A stretch of 46,401 nt of DNA, from the NCBI GenBank assembly GCA_964346145.1, contig CAYFTL010000014.1, forward strand, positions 1 through 46,401. The letters run 5' to 3'. The notes under the pieces were generated by a model. The model was not told the DNA's origin. It made no database searches and saw only the letters and a program-made list of their open reading frames with translations. This stretch comes from CAYFTL01 sp964346145. Its GTDB lineage: Bacteria; Bacillota; Clostridia; Christensenellales; Aristaeellaceae. Below are positions 7,682-16,398 of this stretch, piece after piece. Made by a program: the position numbers and the translations under genes. How positions within the stretch are numbered: position 1 is the first letter of the stretch; every line of letters begins with the position of its first letter.

Positions 7682-9064
7682 TTATCTATTTTGAGGGATG
7701 TCGGGTAGGCCGTCAAGGCCGATTGTCAGGTCGGCATCGCTGGGAATATAATCGTCCATCTTTCCGTCGTTGTAACGCTGATAGCCGGCCATATCAAAAT
7801 ATCCCGTACCGGTTAGACCAAATACGATGGTCTTTTCTTCTCCGGTTTCTTTGCATTTAATCGCTTCGTCTAGCGCTACTTTGATGGCATGGCTGCTTTC
7901 TGGCGCAGGTAAGATTCCCTCAATGCGTGCAAAATATTCCGCGGCCTCAAAAACTTCGGTTTGTTGCACCGATCGGGCTTCCATTAAGCCATCGTCGTAC
8001 AGCTGAGATAAAACCGAGCTCATGCCGTGATAACGCAGTCCGCCGGCGTGTCCGGGTGCAGGCATGAATCCGCTACCCAGCGTGTACATTTTGGCCAAAG
8101 GGGTTACCTTGCCCGTATCGCAGAAATCGTATTTGTATTGCCCGCGGGTCAAACTGGGACAGGAAGCGGGTTCGACTGCAATGAAGTGATAATCTGCTTT
8201 GTTTTGCAGTTTTTCGCCCATGAAGGGGGAAATAAGTCCACCTAAGTTGGAGCCGCCGCCTGCGCAGCCGATTATGATATCCGGTTTGATGTTGTACTTG
8301 TCCAGCGCGGCTTTGGTTTCAAGGCCGATAATGGACTGATGCAACAGTACCTGGGTTAGTACGCTGCCCAAAACATAGCGGTATCCATCCATGGAAGTGG
8401 CTTTTTCTACGGCTTCGGAGATAGCACAACCCAGACTTCCGCCGGTGCCTGGGAATTGTTCCAGGATTTGGCGGCCAACCTGTGTTTCATTGGATGGAGA
8501 CGGGGTTACGGATGCCCCGTAAGTGCGCATGACTTCGCGTCGGAAAGGTTTCTGGTCGTAGGAAACCTTGACCATATACACCTTGCAATCCAAGTCAAAA
8601 TACGCACAAGCCATGGACAAAGCGGTGCCCCATTGGCCCGCACCGGTTTCGGTGGTTACACCCTTTAAACCCTGTTTTTTTGCATAATACGCTTGCGCCA
8701 CGGCCGAATTTAGCTTATGGCTACCGCTTGTGTTGTTTCCTTCGAACTTATAATAGATTTTAGCGGGCGTTTGCAACTTTTCTTCCAAGCAGTAAGCGCG
8801 CACCAAAGGTGAAGGACGAAACATTTTATAGAAATTTTGGATTTCTTCGGGAATGTCGATGTAAGCGGTTTGGTCGTCCAGTTCTTGCTCTGCCAGTTCT
8901 CTGCAGAAAACCTTGGATAGCTCATCTACAGTAACCGGCTTTAGGGTTTCAGGGTTCAAGAGGGGTGCGGGCTTATTCTTCATATGGGCGCGCACGTTAT
9001 ACCAAGCTTTGGGCATTTCGTATTCTTCTAGATAAATTTTGTAAGGAATTGTGTTGTTGGCCAT
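7682..9064 (-). CDS. trpB: Tryptophan synthase beta chain, TrpB2 type
   Basis: PLP enzyme making L-tryptophan from indole and serine. The 460-aa length, the long N-terminal extension and the motifs KFEGNNTSGSHKLNSA (PLP lysine K117), TETGAGQWG and the phosphate loop GCAGGGSNLGG mark the TrpB2 subfamily, not the TrpA-partnered TrpB1. Start at ATG 9064: GGGAGGAA lies just upstream at good spacing, and a longer in-frame reading to 9085 lacks one. No trpA or other trp gene is in the window, so it may salvage free indole or act with a distant TrpA. The leader is a tryptophan T-box with its own promoter. Confidence 0.93.
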   Translation of the reverse strand: MANNTIPYKIYLEEYEMPKAWYNVRAHMKNKPAPLLNPETLKPVTVDELSKVFCRELAEQELDDQTAYIDIPEEIQNFYKMFRPSPLVRAYCLEEKLQTPAKIYYKFEGNNTSGSHKLNSAVAQAYYAKKQGLKGVTTETGAGQWGTALSMACAYFDLDCKVYMVKVSYDQKPFRREVMRTYGASVTPSPSNETQVGRQILEQFPGTGGSLGCAISEAVEKATSMDGYRYVLGSVLTQVLLHQSIIGLETKAALDKYNIKPDIIIGCAGGGSNLGGLISPFMGEKLQNKADYHFIAVEPASCPSLTRGQYKYDFCDTGKVTPLAKMYTLGSGFMPAPGHAGGLRYHGMSSVLSQLYDDGLMEARSVQQTEVFEAAEYFARIEGILPAPESSHAIKVALDEAIKCKETGEEKTIVFGLTGTGYFDMAGYQRYNDGKMDDYIPSDADLTIGLDGLPDIPQNR

Positions 9065-9091
9065 TGTTGTGTTCCTCCCTATCAATAAAAT

Positions 9092-9134
9092 AAAAATAAA
9101 AAAACTCCTGTCCCAACAAATGCTGGGACAGGAG
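9092..9134 (-). terminator. T-box-controlled attenuator terminator of trpB2
   Basis: Perfect 11-bp stem, 9105-9115 with 9124-9134 (CTCCTGTCCCA and complement), followed on the minus strand by a U-rich run over 9092-9104. It lies between the T-box sequence and the trpB2 binding site, as in transcriptional T-box switches. Confidence 0.9.
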
Positions 9135-9345
9135 CTATAATATCCTGCGATGCCACCCGGCTTAACGCAAAAAATGCGTTCAACTCTGCGCGCACAATCA
9201 TGCGCCGCTCTTTTGTAACGGAGGAGTTACTCCGGCGCACCTACTAAAAGTTCGGATTGCCCTAAAAAGCCCATTCATTTTAGCTGTTTGTGCCGCAATT
9301 TCACCGCCTGCGGCTCTCTTTGACGAAGGGAACTAAAACTACTCA
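9105..9345 (-). promoter_or_regulatory. Tryptophan-specific T-box riboswitch
   Basis: Read on the minus strand. Stem I includes the apical hairpin GCCGCA...TGCGGC with GGTGAAA in its loop. The specifier region reads TGAA-TGG-GC, giving the Trp codon UGG at 9273-9271. The T-box core GGGTGGCATCGCA spans about 9158-9146. Its UGGC bulge (9155-9152) fits a tRNA acceptor with discriminator G73, which is what bacterial tRNA-Trp carries. Uncharged tRNA-Trp would stabilise the antiterminator and allow trpB2 transcription. Motif matches are by eye, with no covariance search. Confidence 0.87.
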
Positions 9346-9367
9346 CACTTTTTTAACGGTTTTGTGT

Positions 9368-9396
9368 ACTATAGCACAATCATATATAAATGTCAA
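9368..9396 (-). promoter_or_regulatory. Sigma-A promoter of trpB2
   Basis: Minus strand: TTGACA (9396-9391), 17-nt spacer, TATAGT (9373-9368). This is the best housekeeping promoter in the window. Initiation near 9361 gives a leader of about 300 nt that exactly contains the T-box. Confidence 0.9.
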
Positions 9397-9503
9397 ATTT
9401 ATTTTTGTGGGTTATAGGGCATGAATGTATTGAAGGTGTTGATGGGTATGCTAAAAAAGCACACTCTTTGTACAATTTAATGCTGACAAATGTTTGATTG
9501 GGC

Positions 9504-9550
9504 TGGAAATTGTTGATGCATACCTATATAATATATTTTGAGTGCATCAA
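9504..9550 (+). promoter_or_regulatory. Promoter and possible operator of the Rrf2 gene
   Basis: TATAAT at 9527-9532 with a weak -35 TGGAAA at 9504-9509 (17-nt spacer). An 8-bp inverted repeat TTGATGCA (9513-9520) / TGCATCAA (9543-9550) brackets the -10 box. That placement would let a dimeric repressor block the promoter, so autoregulation by the Rrf2 protein is plausible but inferred. A third TTGATGCA occurs at 10089-10096, after the gene. Confidence 0.5.
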
Positions 9551-9560
9551 GGAGGTGTGA

Positions 9561-9599
9561 GTGAGCGTGCTGGAATTAGTGTGCCCCTTATACAGCTAA
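9561..9599 (+). CDS. Putative 12-codon leader ORF before the Rrf2 gene
   Basis: GTG 9561 follows a near-perfect Shine-Dalgarno AAGGAGG (9549-9555) at 5 nt and opens a 12-residue frame (MSVLELVCPLYS) ending at TAA 9597. The Rrf2 gene itself has only a weak site, and a stop at 9611 prevents extending it to the strong one. The frame is bracketed by a 7-bp inverted repeat GAGCGTG (9563-9569) / CACGCTC (9602-9608). Translation of the leader could open or close this stem and set Rrf2 translation. No homologue is known to me, so it could be fortuitous. Confidence 0.35.
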   Translation: MSVLELVCPLYS

Positions 9600-9619
9600 T
9601 ACACGCTCGTTGAAAAGAT

Positions 9620-10069
9620 ATGCAGATAACAGTTACTTCGGACTATGCTATACGGATATTGTTGTGTTTGGCATCTGAAAACAGGCAATACACTGCGGGT
9701 GAGATTGAAGAAAACACCAGCGTAAGCAAAGCATATATTATGAAAATTATGCAGAAGCTCAAGAAAAGAGGTTGGGTCAAATCGGCGGAAGGGGCTACTG
9801 GAGGCTATTATTTGGCTATAAAACCGAATGATCTTTCCCTTTGGCACATTTTGGAAGAAATGGAAAGCACGATGAGAATCAATCGTTGCTTGGAGGATGA
9901 CCATTACTGTAGTAGAAATGCGATTGCTTACTGCAATGTACGCAGCGTATATCAATCTATTCAAGCGGACTTGGAAAACAAGTTATCACAGCTAACGCTG
10001 GAAAAGATATTATCAATGGGTGAAGAAGAGAAGAAAAATGTAATTTGCAACTGCAAATATGCACTCTAG
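9620..10069 (+). CDS. Rrf2-family transcriptional regulator
   Basis: 149-aa winged-helix regulator. The N-terminal half carries the Rrf2 pattern SDYAIRILLCLA, recognition-helix region SVSKAYIMKIMQKL and wing GATGGYYL. Cysteines C90, C97 and C105 occupy the region where IscR/NsrR bind an Fe-S cluster, but the spacing is C-x6-C-x7-C. Two more cysteines (C143, C145) lie near the C-terminus. Such proteins sense Fe-S status, nitric oxide, redox or cysteine metabolites; which one applies here is unknown. It is monocistronic, between trpB2 and a large convergent regulator gene, and shows no linked target gene. Confidence 0.9.
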   Translation: MQITVTSDYAIRILLCLASENRQYTAGEIEENTSVSKAYIMKIMQKLKKRGWVKSAEGATGGYYLAIKPNDLSLWHILEEMESTMRINRCLEDDHYCSRNAIAYCNVRSVYQSIQADLENKLSQLTLEKILSMGEEEKKNVICNCKYAL

Positions 10070-10190
10070 TGGGTGTTTTTGCTTGTCTTTGATGCATTTG
10101 AAGGGCTACTTTTTAGAAAATGTTTGTGCTTTTTTAGTTGAAATTTATCCTTGACCGGGACAGTAATAGTAATGGCTACGATCATATCAG

Positions 10191-10235
10191 AATGACACAA
10201 AAAATCTGGCATAGCGCCGGATTTTTTGTGTCATT
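10191..10235. terminator. Bidirectional terminator between the Rrf2 and AraC genes
   Basis: Long stem: AATGACACAAAAAATCTGGC (10191-10210) pairs with 10216-10235 around a 5-nt loop, with one U-G position. The stop codon of the minus-strand AraC gene lies inside the right arm. The 120 nt between the Rrf2 stop and this hairpin hold nothing else I recognise. Confidence 0.88.
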
Positions 10236-12417
10236 TTGTATCAATATCCTTACCATTTTTGCGGAACTGAGAAGGAGGAAGGCCGGTAGCTTCCTTAAAT
10301 TTTCGACGGAAGCTGGAAGCCTTGTCGTAGCCCACCATGTCGCTGACCTTGTCGATAAGGTAATCGGTGTGAAGAAGTAGCTCCTTTGCTTTTTCCATTC
10401 GAAGCTGCCAAATGTAATCGCTTAGATTCATATCGGTGCGCTTTTTGAAGAGAAAACTCATGTATGCGGTGCTGGTGTGAAAGGCGTTTGCCAGCGAGGT
10501 CACAGTGAAGTCACTGGAGAGGTAATGTTCGTGTATGTAGGCGCGCACGGCCGAAAACTTGATCGAGCTATTTTCCGATTCCATATTATATATTTCCAGC
10601 AGTTCAATCATTGCCTCGCGAATTTCGGAGCCGGTTTGACGGTAGTTGCTGCTACGGCACAGGAAGAGTGCTTGAAAATATGCTTGGCTAAACTTTTCGA
10701 AACGAATATTGGCGCGATTCATAGCACCGATTAGCAGCGTAATTGCGTCAATCAAAACGCACCGCACGTAAAATTCGGGCAGATTGTCTTTCTCAAGCAA
10801 ATTCATCAGGCCATCCAAAGCAGCAAAAGCGCCGTCAAAATCGCTTTCCTCCAAGCGGTCGAGCAGGTTATCAAGAATAAGGTAGGGATAACTCTGGCTG
10901 CGGTTAGTTTCATTGTTTTCCAGATCTTGAAACAGAACAAGGGGGCGCTCAACGCTCGACAGATGGGTTGCAACGTCTATATTTTCGTATAGGCGCGCGA
11001 TGTCTAGCGGATTTGTGGAACAATCGCTCGCAGCGACCTGACAGTTTAAGTGTTGCACGAGGGAATATAGGTGTTCGCGGTACACGCTTTCTTTCTCTTC
11101 CATCGGAAGTTTGCCGGGGTAGTTTAGCAAAATGCGCAAAGCATTTTTGTCTTCGGTCATCAGGAAACACAGATCGCAAGGGGTGTCGGGGTGATGTAAG
11201 AATTCCAAGACAGCCGCCGAGGAAAGGGAGGAGGGGTAATAAATATCCACAATCAGCAAGCAGTTGTCCAGACTAGCCTCAAAGAGGCGGTCAATTTGGG
11301 CCAGCTCTTGGGAAGAGCCGGATTGCGGATATTTTATGGTCGAATCGAGCAGTGAACGTTGTATGGACAACCGGTAATTATCGATTTTTTCTTGCAGCTG
11401 CTGACTTTGGAGGCGGTTATCGTCAAACGCATCAATGATGTTTTGTAGGCTGTCCGATTTCTTTTGGGATTCGCCGGTGATTCTGCGAATAACTTTGGCG
11501 ATGGGCTTATAAGTCATGCGCATGGCCAAGAGAATAAAAAGGCATCCAACCGCTGCGATTAAGAACATAATGGAATAAGAGCTTCGAAATGCATCGCTTA
11601 CCATCTGCTCCATGATTTCCATATCGGCATACGCCAATATGTTGATATCGGGCGATACTGTAGAGTAAACAACCAGTCCGGCGGCGTTCATACGCTCTTG
11701 CAAGCTGTCTAACGGAGCACTGTTCAGCTTTTCAAGCAACAGTTGTTCGTCAAGCGCATGGATAAGCTCCAAGTTGCTGTTCGCAATTGCGGCGGCACGC
11801 ACAGTGTTGGAAAGACAGCTGTTGAGCAGCAGCTGCAACTCTGTTTCTTCCAGTAGGAAGATGATCTGGCAACGGATTTTATCCTGCTGAGGAATATATA
11901 GATATAATGAACCGAATGGTTCATCTAGGCGAATCAATCGACTGGTATGTTCCACATCTCCTACTACATTTAAGTCAAACGTATATTGATTTTGGGATAT
12001 ATGTATTTTGACTTGTTGGTTGTGAAGCTTTGTTAGCAGTTTTGTTGAGAAAATAAACTCCTGTTCGATATCGACATAAAAAACATCCCGCACGAGGGTA
12101 TTGCCGGAGATGTACTTGCTCATTTCTTGAACAGCTTGGTTGTGCATCGGAGGCGAACTGTCGTAACGGGCCATGATGGTGGAAAGATCGTTTCGGATGG
12201 CGTAGTTTAGCCGATTCAGCTCGATCATGCGGCCGTTGATCAATTGTATTCGATTTTCAAGATCCCGCATGTTCTGGTCAATTTTGCTTTGGTGGAATTG
12301 CCGACGCAGTTGAGTGTTTATAACGAAGCCCATTCCGGTCAAAGAAAAAACCAGAATCAGCACATAGGATAACAAATAGGTATAGAATGTGCTTCTGGCA
12401 CGCAATTTATTTCTCAT
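10231..12417 (-). CDS. Membrane-anchored AraC-family regulator (YesN-like)
   Basis: 728-aa one-component regulator. A transmembrane helix at about residues 12-34 and another at about 277-300 enclose an extracytoplasmic sensor domain of some 240 residues. A cytoplasmic middle region follows, then a C-terminal AraC double helix-turn-helix (about 630-725; motifs FTVTSLANAFHTSTAYMS, ISDYIW-like helix, VGYDKASSFRRKFKEATGLPP). This layout is typical of regulators next to LplB/YtcP sugar transporters. AAGGGA precedes ATG 12417. It is divergent from the ABC transporter at 12756, its probable target, through the shared intergenic region. Confidence 0.92.
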   Translation of the reverse strand: MRNKLRARSTFYTYLLSYVLILVFSLTGMGFVINTQLRRQFHQSKIDQNMRDLENRIQLINGRMIELNRLNYAIRNDLSTIMARYDSSPPMHNQAVQEMSKYISGNTLVRDVFYVDIEQEFIFSTKLLTKLHNQQVKIHISQNQYTFDLNVVGDVEHTSRLIRLDEPFGSLYLYIPQQDKIRCQIIFLLEETELQLLLNSCLSNTVRAAAIANSNLELIHALDEQLLLEKLNSAPLDSLQERMNAAGLVVYSTVSPDINILAYADMEIMEQMVSDAFRSSYSIMFLIAAVGCLFILLAMRMTYKPIAKVIRRITGESQKKSDSLQNIIDAFDDNRLQSQQLQEKIDNYRLSIQRSLLDSTIKYPQSGSSQELAQIDRLFEASLDNCLLIVDIYYPSSLSSAAVLEFLHHPDTPCDLCFLMTEDKNALRILLNYPGKLPMEEKESVYREHLYSLVQHLNCQVAASDCSTNPLDIARLYENIDVATHLSSVERPLVLFQDLENNETNRSQSYPYLILDNLLDRLEESDFDGAFAALDGLMNLLEKDNLPEFYVRCVLIDAITLLIGAMNRANIRFEKFSQAYFQALFLCRSSNYRQTGSEIREAMIELLEIYNMESENSSIKFSAVRAYIHEHYLSSDFTVTSLANAFHTSTAYMSFLFKKRTDMNLSDYIWQLRMEKAKELLLHTDYLIDKVSDMVGYDKASSFRRKFKEATGLPPSQFRKNGKDIDTK

Positions 12418-12755
12418 TGTGAGTCCCTTACCAATACAAATAGTTTGAGAGTATATTAGGAAAAGCGCATTCGAGCACTACCGTTTACTATATCATTCGC
12501 TGCCGGAAGGTGTCAAATATTGGCCGGCGCCCTTATGAATTGTGCAGAGTGCAAGAACTATTTTTTTGTTTTTGAGGAAAAATATTGTACGGTATATTCT
12601 ATGGATAGGGAGCGTGAACCGCAAGGGAATGCTGAATTTGAACTGCTTTTATGGTGCGTTATTGTTGATTGGACATCGAAAAAAGTGATCGTTGTCTTCG
12701 TCTACACATTAGAAGATAATGGTTATGTGGCCATTGATGAATGAATGGGAGGGCC
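12418..12755 (+). promoter_or_regulatory. Divergent control region of AraC gene and ABC transporter
   Basis: About 340 bp without a credible gene. A weak plus-strand promoter may lie at 12572-12600 (TTGAGG, 17 nt, TATTCT; 4/6 matches in each hexamer), as expected for an activator-dependent promoter. GGGAGGG (12747-12753) is the binding site of the first permease gene. No clear AraC direct repeats stood out by eye. Confidence 0.4.
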
Positions 12756-13757
12756 ATGATCGACAAAAATACACAGAAAAGGGTGAGCCCAACATTGGTA
12801 GGGAAGACTGAAGGAAGAGCTGCAAAGACGCTCCCCCGCAAGCAAAATTACTTTTATCGGCTGGGTAAAGATTTGAAACGCAATTATATCTTATACTTGA
12901 TGCTGTTGCCGGTCATTGCATACTATGCTATTTTTGCGTATGCGCCGATGTACGGCGTGCAATTGGCGTTTCGCGATTTTATGCCGAAGTTGGGCATTAC
13001 CGGAAGCCCCTGGATAGGGATGGAAAATTTCCAACGTTTTTTCAACAGTTATCTGTTCATGGATATTTTGAAAAACACATTGCAGATTAGCATCTATAGC
13101 CTGTTGGTTGGTTTTCCAATGCCGATTATTTTTGCGTTGTTTTTAAACTATGTGCGGTTTGGGAAACTGAAAAAGACAGTGCAAATGGTTTCTTATGCGC
13201 CGTATTTTATATCAATGGTGGTTATGTGCGGCATGCTGGTAATTTTTATGGCGCCTCAGACCGGAATATTTAACGTCGTGCGCAGCTGGTTTGGTTTGGA
13301 TTCTATCGCGTTTTTATCTGAGCCGACAATGTTCAAAAGTATTTATGTGTGGAGCGGCGTGTGGCAAGGTATGGGTTGGAGTTCTATCATTTACATATCG
13401 GCATTGTCCGGCGTGGATTTTGAGATGCACGAGGCGGCGATTATCGACGGGGCTACCAAGCTAAAGCGCATATGGCATATTGACCTTCCGTCTATTAAAT
13501 CCACAGTCATTGTTTTGTTGATTTTGCAGATTGGCCAGCTGATGAACGTTGGATTTGAAAAAATTTACTTGCTTCAGAATCCGATGAACATGTCCCATTC
13601 CGAGGTGATATCAACCTATGTTTACCGGATGGGGTTGATCAACAGCGATTATGGCTATTCAACAGCGGTGGGTTTGTTTAATTCGCTGATTAACGTGATA
13701 CTGCTTGTGACGGTAAACCAGATTAGCAAGCGCGTATCCAAGACAAGTTTGTGGTAA
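12756..13757 (+). CDS. Carbohydrate ABC transporter permease (LplB-like)
   Basis: 333-aa inner-membrane subunit with about six transmembrane helices. It carries the binding-protein-dependent transport motif EAAIIDGATKLKRIWHIDLP, which contacts the ATPase. The N-terminal segment YYAIFAYAPMYGVQLAFRDF is typical of the LplB/YtcP group. ATG 12756 is favoured over ATG 12741 because GGGAGGG lies between them, though spacing is short. It overlaps or abuts the second permease and is first in the transport operon. No ATP-binding subunit is encoded here, so a shared MsmK-type ATPase elsewhere is expected. Confidence 0.92.
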   Translation: MIDKNTQKRVSPTLVGKTEGRAAKTLPRKQNYFYRLGKDLKRNYILYLMLLPVIAYYAIFAYAPMYGVQLAFRDFMPKLGITGSPWIGMENFQRFFNSYLFMDILKNTLQISIYSLLVGFPMPIIFALFLNYVRFGKLKKTVQMVSYAPYFISMVVMCGMLVIFMAPQTGIFNVVRSWFGLDSIAFLSEPTMFKSIYVWSGVWQGMGWSSIIYISALSGVDFEMHEAAIIDGATKLKRIWHIDLPSIKSTVIVLLILQIGQLMNVGFEKIYLLQNPMNMSHSEVISTYVYRMGLINSDYGYSTAVGLFNSLINVILLVTVNQISKRVSKTSLW

Positions 13758-13768
13758 GGAGCGGCGAA

Positions 13769-14692
13769 ATGGCAAAAGATACGACAGTCGGTGGCAACAA
13801 TAGATTTTCGGCTCAGAGCGCATCAGATAAGGTTTTTGATGTGGTTAACACCGTTTTGATGGTAATTTTGTTCGGCGTATTTGCTTGGCCGCTTATTTTT
13901 GTGTTGAGTGCGTCTTTTAGCGATCCGAGTGCGGTTTGGATGGGGCAGGTCATATTGTTGCCAAAAGGGTTCAATATAAACGGTTACAAAGAAATCCTGC
14001 AGTATTCTGACATCTGGGTCGGGTATCGCAACACGCTATTTTATACGGTGGTTGGAACCGTCGTGAATCTGCTCATGACGATCTGCGCGGCATATCCACT
14101 TTCGCGCAAGGACATGATGTTGCGCCGCCCGCTTCTTTTAATATTCATGTTTACGATGTATTTTAGCGGCGGTCTGATTCCGACGTATTTGATTGTGCAG
14201 AAGATGGGACTGATCAATACTCCGTGGGCGATCATTATTCCCAGCGCGGTGTCCATTTACAATGTGATTATAACGCGCACATTTTTTGAGAACAATATCC
14301 CCGATTCGCTTCGGGAGGCTGCGGAGCTGGATGGTGCGAATACGCTGCAGTTCCTCTTGCGGATTGTATTGCCGTTGTCCGGGCCGATTTTAGCCGTTAT
14401 GGCGTTGTATTACGGTGTGGGCCGTTGGAACTCATATTTCGATGCGCTGATTTATTTGAACAACAAGGAAATGTATCCGCTGCAGATGTTTTTGCGCGAT
14501 ATTCTGATTCAGAACAAAATGCAGCTAGAGATGTCAGGCTTGGATCCGGTGCAGGCGGAGGCAAAAAAGCAACTGGGCGAGACGATGAAGTACTCAATGA
14601 TTATCGTCGCGACGGTACCGGTGCTCTGTGTTTACCCCTTTGTGCAAAAATATTTTGTCAAGGGTGTAATGATCGGGGCGATCAAGGGATAG
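13769..14692 (+). CDS. Carbohydrate ABC transporter permease (YtcP/LplC-like)
   Basis: 307-aa second permease of the pair. It has hydrophobic helices throughout, the ATPase-coupling loop REAAELDGANTLQFLLRIVLP and a conserved PTYLIVQKMGL-type segment. AAGGAG (13756-13761) is 7 nt before ATG 13769. The frame also opens upstream at GTG 13751, but that lacks a site. It follows the first permease with an 11-nt gap and should form a heterodimer with it. Usual substrates of this transporter group are oligosaccharides or their derivatives. The exact sugar cannot be assigned. Confidence 0.92.
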   Translation: MAKDTTVGGNNRFSAQSASDKVFDVVNTVLMVILFGVFAWPLIFVLSASFSDPSAVWMGQVILLPKGFNINGYKEILQYSDIWVGYRNTLFYTVVGTVVNLLMTICAAYPLSRKDMMLRRPLLLIFMFTMYFSGGLIPTYLIVQKMGLINTPWAIIIPSAVSIYNVIITRTFFENNIPDSLREAAELDGANTLQFLLRIVLPLSGPILAVMALYYGVGRWNSYFDALIYLNNKEMYPLQMFLRDILIQNKMQLEMSGLDPVQAEAKKQLGETMKYSMIIVATVPVLCVYPFVQKYFVKGVMIGAIKG

Positions 14693-14721
14693 CAAGGTTA
14701 AGCCGGATTAAAGGAATCAAA

Positions 14722-14805
14722 ACTGCGATAGATCTTTTTAGGGCAAGGGATTACAGTTTAAAAGATCGGAACGCAGTGTTGATAGAGTGAGGGCGGCTTA
14801 CCGCC
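14722..14805 (+). other. Intercistronic stem-loops between permease and binding-protein genes
   Basis: A two-part stem, ACTGCG (14722-14727) / CGCAGT (14772-14777) outside and GATCTTTT (14731-14738) / AAAAGATC (14760-14767) inside. A second hairpin GGCGG (14792-14796) / CCGCC (14801-14805) follows. Neither has a U-tract. Such structures usually protect or separate the downstream binding-protein mRNA so that it is made in excess over the permeases. Confidence 0.55.
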
Positions 14806-14838
14806 TGAAAGAACAACAATCAAAAAGGAGAAGATGAC

Positions 14839-16398
14839 ATGGGTAAAAGATTGATCGTTGCTTTATTGTGCATGATTATGTGCATGAGCGCATTCGGCGG
14901 TCTGGGAGGCGTTATGGCTGAAGGCGATAACGCAGATGGGGCTGAGGCCACATACTCCTTCCCGCTGGAAGAACCGGTTACCATGACGATGTTTGCGATC
15001 CTCAATAACGAGGTGGATCTCAAGGACAACATCGGTTTCAAAAAGTATGAGGAAATGACTAATGTGCATTGGGAGATACAATCGGCAATGGGCGTTGATA
15101 TGACCGAGAAACGCAATCTATTGTTGGCAAGCAACCAGTATCCCGATGTATTTTTCAAGGCGGGGATGCCTGCAGCCGACCTGGATCGCTATGGACCGCA
15201 AGGCATTTTTATAGACATGACTGAGGCGATTGAGAAATATGCACCCAACTTCAGTGCTATCCTCGAAAGTCGTCCGGCGATTCGTCAGGCGATTACCTCC
15301 GGAGATGGCGGCATCTATTCCTTGCCGGAAGTCAGCCAGCAGCTGCCGGTTGATAACATTGCTTACATGAACACCACCTGGCTCAACAGCGTTGGCAAGA
15401 CCATGCCTACCAATTTGGATGAGCTGTATGATGTGTTGGTTGCATTCAAAGAGATGGACGCTAACGGCAATGGGGATGCTAGCGACGAAATCCCCTATAT
15501 ATTCACCGGCGGTGATCAGAACACCAATACTTTTTACTATTTGTTGCCTTATTTCGGAGTAAATATCGATTACGGCACCAAGACGGTTCGAAAAGATGGC
15601 AAACTGGAATACGTGATGACGTCCGATGTTTACAAAGAATATCTGGCCTGGAACAAAAAGCTGTATGACGAAGGGCTCATGTATGCCAACTCCTTCTCGA
15701 CCACCAACGACCAACGCCGGGCCATCGGCATGAGCGGAGACACCCTGGGTTTCATGTTTGAGATGGGTATCTTCCTGTCCGTTGGACGCGATCGCGACCA
15801 CGAATGGGATGGAATGGATCCGTTTGAGCCCGGTGTTCTGCCTACTAGTGTTGGCGCATCGGTCGGTACGCTGGTGATTACCGACAGTTGCCCCGACCCC
15901 AACTTGGTTGTAGCCTGGGCAGATTACAACTACAGCGAAGAGGGCGGAATCTTGTCTTGGTTGGGCGTCGAAGGAGAAACCTATAAGGTGAACGAAGATG
16001 GAACATGGGAATGGATATTGGGCGATTTCCCCGATGCGTCCACCCTCCGTCCTGCTGCTGCAATTCAAGGTGCGGCAAATCATCCATCCATTCAGCCGAG
16101 CCTGTGGTTCACCGGCATGACAGATGAGGATGAAAAGCTGCTGAACTCGATCCGTGACCGCCTGGTGGAGCAGGGCTCAGAGCCGTTCCCGGCGCTGAGC
16201 TATAGCGATGCGGACAACAAGACGCTAAGCGCAATTACTACCGATATTAACCCTTACCTGCTTCAGTATGCTGCTCAGGTTGTTACCGGCCAGCAGGATC
16301 TGGACAGCTCGTGGGATAATTACGTAGCAACGCTGGAAAAGATGGGTCTCAGTCAGATGATGGAGATCTACAACGCTGCTTACGACAAAGTAAAATAA
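14839..16398 (+). CDS. Extracellular solute-binding protein of the sugar ABC transporter
   Basis: 519-aa family-1 binding protein in the LipO/YtcQ size class. The signal peptide (about residues 1-27) ends GGVMA before EGDN, a plausible signal peptidase I site. Cysteines at 11 and 15 of the hydrophobic core do not sit in a good lipobox, so lipid anchoring is not supported. That is unusual for a monoderm. The mature part shows the family's MTMFAILNN start and a calcium-loop-like D-A-N-G-N-G-D-A segment. Strong site AAAAAGGAGAAG precedes ATG. It should deliver the sugar to the two permeases upstream. A terminator follows. Confidence 0.9.
   Translation: MGKRLIVALLCMIMCMSAFGGLGGVMAEGDNADGAEATYSFPLEEPVTMTMFAILNNEVDLKDNIGFKKYEEMTNVHWEIQSAMGVDMTEKRNLLLASNQYPDVFFKAGMPAADLDRYGPQGIFIDMTEAIEKYAPNFSAILESRPAIRQAITSGDGGIYSLPEVSQQLPVDNIAYMNTTWLNSVGKTMPTNLDELYDVLVAFKEMDANGNGDASDEIPYIFTGGDQNTNTFYYLLPYFGVNIDYGTKTVRKDGKLEYVMTSDVYKEYLAWNKKLYDEGLMYANSFSTTNDQRRAIGMSGDTLGFMFEMGIFLSVGRDRDHEWDGMDPFEPGVLPTSVGASVGTLVITDSCPDPNLVVAWADYNYSEEGGILSWLGVEGETYKVNEDGTWEWILGDFPDASTLRPAAAIQGAANHPSIQPSLWFTGMTDEDEKLLNSIRDRLVEQGSEPFPALSYSDADNKTLSAITTDINPYLLQYAAQVVTGQQDLDSSWDNYVATLEKMGLSQMMEIYNAAYDKVK

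Noticed and set aside
10138..10380. 80-codon plus-strand frame after the Rrf2 gene
   Set aside because: It crosses the bidirectional terminator and runs antisense to the AraC gene; no binding site.
12520..12744. A 74-codon open frame in the AraC/ABC divergent region
   Set aside because: It starts with TTG, has no ribosome binding site, shows no recognisable domain, and lies on the candidate promoter.
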